DNA of 34,188 bases from Saliniplasma sp051745305 (GTDB lineage Archaea; Thermoplasmatota; Thermoplasmata; Halarchaeoplasmatales; Halarchaeoplasmataceae): positions 1-34,188 of the forward strand of contig JBNJDY010000013.1 of assembly GCA_051745305.1 (NCBI GenBank), read 5' to 3'. The translations under genes and the position numbers were made by a program. Below, in pieces: positions 1 through 7,259 of this stretch. The notes beneath the pieces are model-generated. The model ran no database searches. It worked only from the letters and a program-made list of their open reading frames with translations, and was not told the DNA's origin. Position 1 is the stretch's first letter. Each line of letters starts with the position of its first letter.

Positions 1-25
1 TACCAGTGTTTCCTTACGGTCATAG

Positions 26-811
26 ATGATCGGCAACAACACAATCTTCAGGTGGATAATAATTTTAGCAATTTCACTTATTCCTCCTGTTTTGTATTCA
101 GCATATATACGTAACATCGAGAAGTGGGAAAAAGAACCGTGGAGTTCCGTCTCAACATCATTCATCGCTGGGGCACTAGCGGCTCTTGTTTTCCTTGTAA
201 TATCATATCTTTTATATGGGCAGATAATGAGGGAACATGAATATTTCCAGTTCTTCAAATCGATATCTAACGTGTTCATAATCATAATTTTACTACCACT
301 GGTGGGAGAGGGATTAAAGGCTATCAGCATTCTTTCTGTGAAGGGTGAACTTGACGAGGTGGAAGATGGATTGATCCAGGGGGCCAGTGCTGGACTAGGG
401 TTCGGAGGTTTCGCAAACATAATTTATCTTTACTTTACATTCACTTGGGCCACTGAAAATATTGGCGGATACGATATCCCGATTTTGGTTTTCCTTATCA
501 TGGCTAGCATATCGACAATACTTTTACACGGAAGTGCCAGCGCAGCGGTCGGTTACGGTATCTCCACCGCGATGGTAGAGCATGATCACCTACATATGGC
601 ATTGTACTTCTTCGCAGGGATATCGATACATATACTCTTCAACCTTCTCAACATCATCACCATCTATCTAGAAGTTCAGTCCGGGTTTTATTATCTTATA
701 GGTATAGGAGGTGTACTGTTGATCTCTAATCTGGTGTTCAGAACGATAAGAACTAGATTGCTCAAGCTGATAGAGGTACTTGATTACGAAACCTACATGA
801 AAAAAGGCTGA
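26..811 (+). CDS. PrsW-family intramembrane metalloprotease
   Basis: Predicted multi-pass membrane protein of 261 residues resembling the PrsW/M82 glutamic-type intramembrane proteases, which cleave membrane-anchored partners such as anti-sigma factors in bacteria; the archaeal substrate is unknown. Visible family motifs are E95 and K98 in a GEGLK context (the usual motif is EExxK), the segment EDGLIQGASAGLGFG at 113-127, H168 in LLHGSAS, and H202 with a following asparagine in HILFN. About seven to eight hydrophobic segments span the protein. An in-frame TAG directly precedes the ATG, so the start cannot lie further upstream. The gene ends one base before the converging LysE gene. Family assignment is fairly sure; activity is inferred from the motifs. 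Confidence 0.85.
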   Translation: MIGNNTIFRWIIILAISLIPPVLYSAYIRNIEKWEKEPWSSVSTSFIAGALAALVFLVISYLLYGQIMREHEYFQFFKSISNVFIIIILLPLVGEGLKAISILSVKGELDEVEDGLIQGASAGLGFGGFANIIYLYFTFTWATENIGGYDIPILVFLIMASISTILLHGSASAAVGYGISTAMVEHDHLHMALYFFAGISIHILFNLLNIITIYLEVQSGFYYLIGIGGVLLISNLVFRTIRTRLLKLIEVLDYETYMKKG

Positions 812-1408
812 TCAAATGAACGGTGAAACGATGAACCATACACCGAAAACCAGCATCAATGCTCCACAGGCGGCGAATACTTTTCTCCTGTGCTTGTGCC
901 AGTAATCGAGTGTGCTGTGAGACGAATAGGTCAAGAACGTATCCCAAACCAGATCACACGACCAGTGAACTACCGCAAATATGGCTAAAAACAGTACACC
1001 AAATTCTAGAGCTCTCGTTATCAGTGCTGCACCGACGGTGGCCCACCATATGAAGAAATAGGGGTTGGCTGCGCTGGTCATAACTCCTACGATAGTCGGA
1101 GAGTATGGAAACCTATTCTCTTCCTTCTCAACCGGTTTGAAAAGTTGAATACCTAGATATATCAAAAGAGCGCCTCCGATCACACCGATAACGGCCTTAG
1201 CTTCCCAGGAAGCGATGAAGGTCAAACCAACGGCTACCAGTGCTATAATTGGAAACTCAACGAAAGCGTGACCTAGAGCTATCTTTATACCGGCTTTCTT
1301 ATCTTCCGCACCCTTAGCTATGGCACCAGCGGTAACCGGTCCCGGCATCATGACTCCACTCAGCGATATAACGACAGTGGCTCCCAATAAAAAGAATGGC
1401 TCCCACAT
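812..1408 (-). CDS. LysE/RhtB-family amino-acid exporter
   Basis: A 198-residue membrane protein of the LysE superfamily, which exports amino acids or related small molecules. Evidence is the N-terminal hydrophobic helix with PGP at 22-24 followed by a small-residue-rich stretch, the NPYFFIWW segment near residue 115, and about six transmembrane helices, all at normal family length. It is the last gene of the minus-strand operon: its ATG follows the upstream oxidoreductase stop without a gap. That placement suggests it moves a substrate or product of the four-subunit dehydrogenase encoded before it. LysE proteins are classically exporters, so direction and substrate remain open. Confidence 0.85.
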   Translation of the reverse strand: MWEPFFLLGATVVISLSGVMMPGPVTAGAIAKGAEDKKAGIKIALGHAFVEFPIIALVAVGLTFIASWEAKAVIGVIGGALLIYLGIQLFKPVEKEENRFPYSPTIVGVMTSAANPYFFIWWATVGAALITRALEFGVLFLAIFAVVHWSCDLVWDTFLTYSSHSTLDYWHKHRRKVFAACGALMLVFGVWFIVSPFI

Positions 1409-2554
1409 CTATCCTACTACAGCTCCTTCAGCCTCGAAGTCCTCTTCCTCGAATCTAGTGACTCTCAATCTATCTATGTCCATGGAAGGCTCTTTACCTA
1501 AAATCAATTCTGCTGTAACCTTATCAACGACCGGTGAGACCATGAAGCCGTGACCACTGAATCCGTTGATCTGATAGAATCTTTCAACCTCTGGAACTGT
1601 CCCTAAGATCGGTTGTGCATCAGGCGTAGTATCGTAGAGACCAGCCCATTGTCTTATCATATTGACGCCGCTGAACCTGGGGATGAAATCTATGAGCGTT
1701 TTCGAGAAATTCTTCATGAACCATAGACTTCCAGTCTGGTTGATACCGACTTTTTCATCGGGGTTACCCATTCCGCCTACTACGTTACCGTGTTCACTCT
1801 GGCTGAAATAGATACCGTGATAGTACGAAATCACCATGGGTTCTAAGAAACGCTTGTAGGGTTCGGTGACCATTATCTCGTGCCTTACCGGTTTATTGGG
1901 AATTTCAGCACCGGCCATCTCCGCAATTTTTGATGACCAACCACCGGCGGCGTTAACTACAATATCGGTTTTGATATCTCCGGCATCGGTTTTGACCTTC
2001 TTGATCTCATCGCCTTCAGTGACGATATCCAGGACTTCAGTATGATCCCTTATATCGATACCCATATCTCTAACACGGTTGGCGTAACCGTTGACCACTT
2101 TGAAAGGGTAGATGGTACCGTCGGTTTGGTTGAATGTAGCAGCGACCACGTCCGAGATGTTCAATTCGGGGACTATCTCTTTAGCCTCCTCGGGAGTTAA
2201 ATGTTGGCTTTCAACACCCAAGCTGTTCTGAAGCTTCACGTTCTGTTTAAACTCTTCAGATTCATCTTCTTCGAAAGCTAAAACTAGGTAACCGCCCTGA
2301 TAAAACTCTAGATCTTCTTCCAACTCTTCATTCAACTTTTCGAACATCTTCCTACTTTCTAGGGCTAGTTTGATGTTTTCCTCGGAGGTCCACTGTTGAC
2401 GGATACCTCCTCCGTTCCTGCCGCTGGCTCCGGAACAGATGTAAGATTTATCCAGAACTACAACATCGTCGTACCCCATCTTTCCAAGATGATAAGCGGT
2501 TCCAAGCCCGTTGACTCCTCCGCCTATGATCACAACTCCAGCTTCTTCATTCAT
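1409..2554 (-). CDS. FAD-dependent amine/amino-acid dehydrogenase catalytic subunit (PdhB/SoxB-like)
   Basis: DAO-family flavoenzyme that would oxidise a secondary amine or amino acid such as L-proline, sarcosine or glycine. It has an N-terminal FAD-binding GGGVNG motif at residues 11-16, the CSGASGRNGGGIRQQW flavin-contact segment, and a C-terminal GFSGHGFMVSP segment typical of sarcosine oxidase beta and HcnC-like proteins. The length of 381 residues (about 43 kDa) fits the beta subunit of Thermococcales proline dehydrogenase PDH1. The ATG at 2554 is preferred because GGAGGT lies 8 nt upstream; an ATG six bases earlier is too close to it. The start overlaps the 3' end of the [2Fe-2S] subunit gene by 8 bp, implying translational coupling. 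Substrate cannot be read from sequence. Confidence 0.88.
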   Translation of the reverse strand: MNEEAGVVIIGGGVNGLGTAYHLGKMGYDDVVVLDKSYICSGASGRNGGGIRQQWTSEENIKLALESRKMFEKLNEELEEDLEFYQGGYLVLAFEEDESEEFKQNVKLQNSLGVESQHLTPEEAKEIVPELNISDVVAATFNQTDGTIYPFKVVNGYANRVRDMGIDIRDHTEVLDIVTEGDEIKKVKTDAGDIKTDIVVNAAGGWSSKIAEMAGAEIPNKPVRHEIMVTEPYKRFLEPMVISYYHGIYFSQSEHGNVVGGMGNPDEKVGINQTGSLWFMKNFSKTLIDFIPRFSGVNMIRQWAGLYDTTPDAQPILGTVPEVERFYQINGFSGHGFMVSPVVDKVTAELILGKEPSMDIDRLRVTRFEEEDFEAEGAVVG

Positions 2555-2822
2555 TGTCATCGACCTCCTCGGAAGCTAGTAATGCAAATGGAACTGGTTT
2601 ATTTGGGGGTCTAGAAGTAGGTTCTCTGATATCGTCGGGACTCTTTCCGGTTTCTCGACACAATATCCTTTCTGCTAATGGTATACAACTCTTACCTTGG
2701 CACGGTCCCATGCCCATCCTCAGATGTCTTTTCAAAGTTTCCAGTTCGTCATACCCCTTCTCGATAGCTTCGACTATGTCCTCTTCAGTGAGGTCTTCAC
2801 ATCTACAAATAATTTTACTCAT
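2547..2822 (-). CDS. BFD-like [2Fe-2S]-binding subunit (PdhX/SoxD-like)
   Basis: A 91-residue protein with a bacterioferritin-associated-ferredoxin-like [2Fe-2S] domain. The four cysteines have the spacing C6-x-C8 and C41-x4-C46. Such domains occur in multi-subunit amine dehydrogenases (PdhX, the C-terminal part of HcnB, sarcosine oxidase-like complexes), where they pass electrons between flavin subunits. The ATG at 2822 is chosen because it overlaps the upstream ferredoxin stop as ATGA and has GGAGGTGAT just before it; a longer in-frame version would run into the upstream gene. Its position between the ferredoxin and catalytic subunits matches the pdhA-F-X-B order. Confidence 0.88.
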   Translation of the reverse strand: MSKIICRCEDLTEEDIVEAIEKGYDELETLKRHLRMGMGPCQGKSCIPLAERILCRETGKSPDDIREPTSRPPNKPVPFALLASEEVDDNE

Positions 2823-3295
2823 TCGATCACCTCCAATCCCCGAACGGACCAAACGTTCCCTTTATCGACTTCCATGGTTATACCGTAAGTCTTACCGGAA
2901 TGCCTCACATTAACAATCTCCGCCTTCTGCACTTTATTCCCTCGCTTATCTAATGCATTAACGATATCGCCTTTCTCGGGAACTGGTAAGTACTCGTAAG
3001 GAACTGTGATCTTGCATTTTTCATCGCTGTAACTGCAGTCCACAACAAAGATCGCTAGACCAGGGCACTCTGTAACACATAAAGCACAGCCGATACATTC
3101 TTCAAAATCCACATCCGGTACGTCGGTGATTATCTCCATGGATATAGCCTCTTTTGGACAGGCGGCAACGCAAGGGTCGCAGGGTATATTCTCAACACAT
3201 TCTATGACCACAACCGGACCTGCCTTCAATCTCTCATCACTCGGGACTTCGATATCATCTAGAGATATCACACCCGTACTCTTATAATCCGACAT
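2819..3295 (-). CDS. Ferredoxin-like subunit with two [4Fe-4S] motifs (PdhF-like)
   Basis: Electron-transfer subunit of 158 residues. Two cysteine clusters are visible: C33, C39, C42 and C46 followed by proline, and C67, C70, C73 and C77 followed by proline. Two further cysteines are at 87 and 94. The C-terminal half is beta-rich and lacks cysteines. Predicted mass is close to the roughly 19-kDa gamma subunit of Thermococcus-type dye-linked proline dehydrogenase. GGAGGTG precedes the ATG, which directly follows the stop of the FAD/NAD subunit gene. It probably carries electrons from the catalytic flavin to the pyridine-nucleotide-type flavoprotein or to an external acceptor. Confidence 0.87.
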   Translation of the reverse strand: MSDYKSTGVISLDDIEVPSDERLKAGPVVVIECVENIPCDPCVAACPKEAISMEIITDVPDVDFEECIGCALCVTECPGLAIFVVDCSYSDEKCKITVPYEYLPVPEKGDIVNALDKRGNKVQKAEIVNVRHSGKTYGITMEVDKGNVWSVRGLEVIE

Positions 3296-4726
3296 TCAGC
3301 ACACCTCCTCATCTACTGTACACATCTTTACACCTTGCCTGGGTGCCTCACCATATGGTCCCATCCTCATCTGTTCTAAACTCTTCTTGGCCTCTTCTTT
3401 CTTCTTTTCTAACTCTTTTGATGATCCGTGAATCTCTTCGGTCAGTGCAGCTCCGGCTATCTTGCCCTCTAGGGCTGCCACGGTAGCTTCTTCGATCCCT
3501 GCTGAATCCCCTGCCACGTAAACTCTTTCAGTGGTGGTTCTCATGTTTTCAGTTCTTTTCGGAACATATCCACCGAGTTGTCGAACGTATTCCATCTCGC
3601 ATCCCGCCTGTCTCAGGAACTCGTTATCAGGATGCAGTCCAACAGCTATACAGATGACATCACAATCCACTTCCCGTTCCGTACCTTCGATAGGCTGCCA
3701 ATTTTCATCGATCTCCTGAACGATCGCGCCCTCTACTTTTTCATCTCCTAATGCCTTCTTTATAGTATGTCGGGTGTTGAGCGGGACTCCGGCTCTTCTC
3801 AGTTTAGAAGCATGAACTTGATACCCACCGATCTCAGGCAGCGCCTCTACGACCTCAACAACGTCCACGCCTGCCTGGATCAACTGGTAACTCACGATAA
3901 CTCCAACGTTCCCAGACCCGATCATCAGAACTTTTTCACCGGGAACTATCCCCTGCTCGTTCATCAGAGTCTGAACGCCTCCGGCTCCGTATACACCGGG
4001 TAAGTCGTTATTCTCGAAGGCTAAGAAGTTCTCGATGGCACCTGTTGCGTAAATTATACCTTCAGTGTTGTAAATCTCGAATCTGTTATCATGTTCTACC
4101 GATATGGTCCTTTCAGGATAAAATCCTAAAACGGTGGATCTGTTGTGGAATGTGACACCTAGCTCCTGCGCCCTTTCGATTAGTTCTCCTGCGATGTGTA
4201 TGCCTCTTATACCAGCATCTTCAGTATGACTTCCAAAGAACTGATGAGTCTGTTTGACCAATTGGCCCCCCAGCTTGTCACCCTCGTCGAAGAGATGTAC
4301 ATCTGCACCATGTTCCGCTGCAGTTATAGCTGCTGTGAGACCAGCAGGACCGCCTCCCACGATAGCGATCTCTATATGCTTTTCTAACCTTTTACCTTTT
4401 TCAACTTCAGCGGAAGGGAAATCAGGTCTAGCTCCTTGGTTTTCGACTTTCATACCTTCTTTAGCCAAAACTACACAAGTTCGTGTGTGAGGGATTCCAT
4501 CTACGGACATTATACATGATGAACATTTACCTATGGCACAGAAAAAACCTCTGGGTCTTTCTAAAAGTTTACTCTCCGTGAATTTTCTCAGTCCGTCAGC
4601 ATACAAAGCAGAAGCTATTGTTTCACCTTCGTAAGCTTTTACCTTCTTACCTTCATAATCGAAATAAAACTCTTTACCCCGTTCAAATTCTAAAACTGGG
4701 TGATCTTTGATCCTTCTTTCTGGCAT
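3296..4726 (-). CDS. 2Fe-2S/FAD/NAD-binding oxidoreductase subunit (PdhA/HcnAB-like)
   Basis: First gene of the amine dehydrogenase operon, 476 residues from the ATG at 4726. Residues ~10-90 form a Fer2-type [2Fe-2S] domain with C63, C68, C71 and C84. A two-dinucleotide-fold flavoprotein follows, with FAD motif GGGPAG at 124-129, second motif GSGNVG at 270-275 and the late VYVAGDSAGIEEATVAALEG segment. This is the fused HcnA+HcnB layout of sarcosine oxidase alpha-like and PDH1 alpha subunits (~54 kDa). Upstream in-frame TTG and ATG codons exist, but GGTGG sits at the right distance before this ATG and family members begin near here. The tail after residue ~430 is charged and probably helical. 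Confidence 0.87.
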   Translation of the reverse strand: MPERRIKDHPVLEFERGKEFYFDYEGKKVKAYEGETIASALYADGLRKFTESKLLERPRGFFCAIGKCSSCIMSVDGIPHTRTCVVLAKEGMKVENQGARPDFPSAEVEKGKRLEKHIEIAIVGGGPAGLTAAITAAEHGADVHLFDEGDKLGGQLVKQTHQFFGSHTEDAGIRGIHIAGELIERAQELGVTFHNRSTVLGFYPERTISVEHDNRFEIYNTEGIIYATGAIENFLAFENNDLPGVYGAGGVQTLMNEQGIVPGEKVLMIGSGNVGVIVSYQLIQAGVDVVEVVEALPEIGGYQVHASKLRRAGVPLNTRHTIKKALGDEKVEGAIVQEIDENWQPIEGTEREVDCDVICIAVGLHPDNEFLRQAGCEMEYVRQLGGYVPKRTENMRTTTERVYVAGDSAGIEEATVAALEGKIAGAALTEEIHGSSKELEKKKEEAKKSLEQMRMGPYGEAPRQGVKMCTVDEEVC

Positions 4727-4756
4727 ATATCCACCGTCATAAACCATAACCAAGTA

Positions 4757-4797
4757 TATTATAAAATATTCGCTTACATATCGATTATTATAAAATT
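4757..4797 (-). promoter_or_regulatory. AT-rich promoter region with TATA-like boxes for the dehydrogenase operon
   Basis: On the minus strand, two TTTATAAT-like sequences lie upstream of the first dehydrogenase gene, near 4790-4797 and 4759-4768. Either could be an archaeal TATA box, and the nearer one would start transcription close to the chosen ATG. Assigned by position and composition only. Confidence 0.4.
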
Positions 4798-4874
4798 TAA
4801 TTAAAATGTGTTAAATTTAGTCGGTAATTCATATTTGGGTAAAAAAAATATACTAAATATGCATAACAGTATCG

Positions 4875-5168
4875 ATGCCCGCACGCTATGTATGCAAAGA
4901 GTGTTCTAATATCGAGAAGAGGAGAGAGATATGCAGTAACTGTGGAAACGATCTGATGGTAGTAAAATTCCCATGGACCTGGAGGACTGCACTCCCTTAC
5001 ATTTTAGCAGGCGTAAGTGGCTTACTTCTATTACTTTCCCATCTTTTCAATATGGTCTTGTTGGTTTGGATCACATTTGTATTGATCGCAGTTGGTTTGC
5101 TGTCCGACCATTTTTATCAAAAAGATCTCGATCGAAGGGCCGTAGAAAAAATTAGAACCAATAAATAA
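4875..5168 (+). CDS. Small zinc-ribbon membrane protein
   Basis: A 97-residue protein of unknown function. The N-terminus has a zinc-ribbon pattern with C7, C10, C20 and C23. Two hydrophobic segments at roughly 38-57 and 58-77 follow, then a basic C-terminal tail. The layout suggests a membrane-anchored protein with a cytoplasmic zinc knuckle, a common archaeal arrangement. It lies divergently from the dehydrogenase operon and ahead of gyrB, with a T-rich run after its stop that could end transcription. No specific partner can be named. Confidence 0.75.
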   Translation: MPARYVCKECSNIEKRREICSNCGNDLMVVKFPWTWRTALPYILAGVSGLLLLLSHLFNMVLLVWITFVLIAVGLLSDHFYQKDLDRRAVEKIRTNK

Positions 5169-5180
5169 TAATTATTTTTA

Positions 5181-5198
5181 AGGTTCTTCTTTTTTTAT
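5181..5198 (+). terminator. T-rich archaeal-type terminator
   Basis: A run dominated by T follows the stop of the zinc-ribbon gene and precedes the gyrB promoter. Archaeal RNA polymerase often terminates at such oligo-T tracts without a hairpin. Assigned by position and composition only. Confidence 0.4.
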
Positions 5199-5216
5199 AC
5201 CCAGTGGGGTGAAAAG

Positions 5217-5226
5217 AATTATATAC
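5217..5226 (+). promoter_or_regulatory. TATA-like box upstream of gyrB
   Basis: AATTATATAC resembles an archaeal TATA box. A start about 25 nt downstream would give a gyrB leader of about 85 nt, which is long for an archaeal mRNA, so a closer promoter may exist. Confidence 0.35.
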
Positions 5227-5329
5227 TTTGAAAATGTAGTGATAAACGGTAAGTTTAAAGAAGAGTACCCTTATCGGGATGCACTCTATAGATGTCAAAT
5301 TATACGATTGTTCAAATGGTGGAAGAATA

Positions 5330-7249
5330 ATGGAAAAAGAATCGATTATAGATAAAAAAAGACTTTATGACTCTGATAAAATAAAAGTTCTTGAAGGGCT
5401 GAGTGCTGTTAGAAAACGTCCGAGTATGTACATAGGCAGCACAGATGAGAATGGTCTTCATCACCTTGTTTACGAAGTGGTTGATAACAGTATAGATGAG
5501 GCCATGGAAGGCTACTGTGACAGGATCAAAGTTACCGTTAATGGAGATGGCAGCGTAACAGTTGATGACAACGGAAGAGGAGTGCCTGTTAGTAAACACC
5601 CCCAGTACGGTAAACCGGGTGTCGAGATCGTTATGACTAAACTTCACGCCGGAGGTAAGTTCGATAGGAAAAGTTACAAAGTTTCAGGAGGACTTCATGG
5701 AGTGGGTGTTTCTGTTGTTAACGCGTTATCGGAGTGGTTAGAAGTCGAAGTAAAGAGAGAAGGAAAATTGTACGTTCAAAGGTATGAAAGAGGCACACCG
5801 GTCACCGATCTGATAGAAAAAGGAGATGGTGGAAAGCATACCGGTACGACTGTGACTTTCATGCCTGATGAAGATATATTCGAAACCGTTGAATTCAAGT
5901 TTTCGACATTGAAAAAAAGGATGCGCGAATTGGCGTTTCTGAACAAAGGTCTCAAGATTTCTCTTGAAGATAAGAGATGTGACAAAAGCTGCGAATTCCA
6001 TTACGAGGGTGGGATAGTTGAATTCGTTGAATATCTAAATGAAGGAAAACAAACACTGCATCCAGAACCCGTTTATTTTAAGGATAGAAGTGATGGAGTA
6101 CATGTTGAAGTGGCTATGCAGTACCTTTCTGAATCATATAATCGAGAGATAATGCCCTTCGCTAACAATATTCACACAGTAGAAGGAGGAACCCATCTAA
6201 CCGGTTTCAGAGCAGGGTTGACCAATACGTTGAAAAAATACGCGGATAGAAACGACCTAGCTAAGGATATCGAACTATCCGGTAACGATTTCAGGGAAGG
6301 GTTGACGGCTATAATAAATGTGAAACTTCCCGAACCCCAGTTCGAAGGACAGACCAAGATGAAGTTAGGTAACAGTGAGATCCGAGGGATCGTTCAGTCG
6401 GTTCTAAGTGATAAACTACTGACGTATCTAGAAGAGCACCCCGATGTTGGTAGTGTGATCATCGAGAAAGCGATAATGGCCGCTAAAGCGCGTAGGGCTG
6501 CTAAGCAAGCTAAGGAGTTGACCCGCAGGAAGGGTGTTTTGGGGAGTTCCGATCTACCTGGAAAATTAGCGGACTGCTCGAATCCAGACCCGACTAAATC
6601 TGAGTTATATCTAGTCGAGGGGGATTCTGCAGGCGGTTCTGCAAAACAGGGTAGAGATAGGAATTTCCAAGCTATATTGCCTTTAAGAGGTAAGATCATA
6701 AACGTAGAGAAGGCACGCATCGATAAGATGCTTGAAAACAAGGAGATACGTTCTATAATCTCAGCTCTAGGTACTGGTATCGGAGACGAATTTGAAGTCG
6801 AGGAAACTAGATATCATAAGATAATAATAATGACCGATGCTGATATCGATGGAGCACATATACGAACATTATTACTGACATTCTTCTACCGCTACATGAA
6901 GCCCCTGATCGAAGAGGGGTACCTTTACATGGCTCAACCACCGTTGTACAAGATAAGAAAAGGAGGGGGAGTAAGGTACGCTTACGACGAATCTGAGAAG
7001 AATGGGATCCTTGAAGAGTGGGGTAAAAGAGGAGTTAGTTTACAGAGGAATAAAGGTCTCGGTGAGATGAATCCAAAGGAGTTGTGGGAAACCACTATGG
7101 ACCCCGATAACAGGATACTCGCTAGAGTTACCATAGAGGACGCCGAGAATGCTGATGAATTGTTCGATATCCTCATGGGAAAAGATGTCTCTCCTAGAAA
7201 AGAATTCATACAAATGAACGCCGCCGAGGCGACTAATATAGATTTATGA
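5330..7249 (+). CDS. gyrB: DNA gyrase subunit B
   Basis: ATPase/TOPRIM subunit of type IIA topoisomerase; with GyrA it introduces negative supercoils. From N to C: GHKL ATPase with E49 and N53 in EVVDNSIDEA, GVGVSVVNALS in the ATP lid, the transducer domain, TOPRIM motif EGDSAGG near residue 430, DADIDGAHIRTL, and a QRNKGLGEMNP segment near the end. Length of 639 residues is typical of the short GyrB of euryarchaea and Gram-positive bacteria. The ATG at 5330 is preferred because GGTGG lies just upstream and the domain begins soon after; the frame stays open 17 codons further up. gyrA follows after 10 bp, so the two are co-transcribed. Gyrase in archaea is regarded as bacterial in origin. Confidence 0.97.
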   Translation: MEKESIIDKKRLYDSDKIKVLEGLSAVRKRPSMYIGSTDENGLHHLVYEVVDNSIDEAMEGYCDRIKVTVNGDGSVTVDDNGRGVPVSKHPQYGKPGVEIVMTKLHAGGKFDRKSYKVSGGLHGVGVSVVNALSEWLEVEVKREGKLYVQRYERGTPVTDLIEKGDGGKHTGTTVTFMPDEDIFETVEFKFSTLKKRMRELAFLNKGLKISLEDKRCDKSCEFHYEGGIVEFVEYLNEGKQTLHPEPVYFKDRSDGVHVEVAMQYLSESYNREIMPFANNIHTVEGGTHLTGFRAGLTNTLKKYADRNDLAKDIELSGNDFREGLTAIINVKLPEPQFEGQTKMKLGNSEIRGIVQSVLSDKLLTYLEEHPDVGSVIIEKAIMAAKARRAAKQAKELTRRKGVLGSSDLPGKLADCSNPDPTKSELYLVEGDSAGGSAKQGRDRNFQAILPLRGKIINVEKARIDKMLENKEIRSIISALGTGIGDEFEVEETRYHKIIIMTDADIDGAHIRTLLLTFFYRYMKPLIEEGYLYMAQPPLYKIRKGGGVRYAYDESEKNGILEEWGKRGVSLQRNKGLGEMNPKELWETTMDPDNRILARVTIEDAENADELFDILMGKDVSPRKEFIQMNAAEATNIDL

Positions 7250-7259
7250 GGTTTTTACG

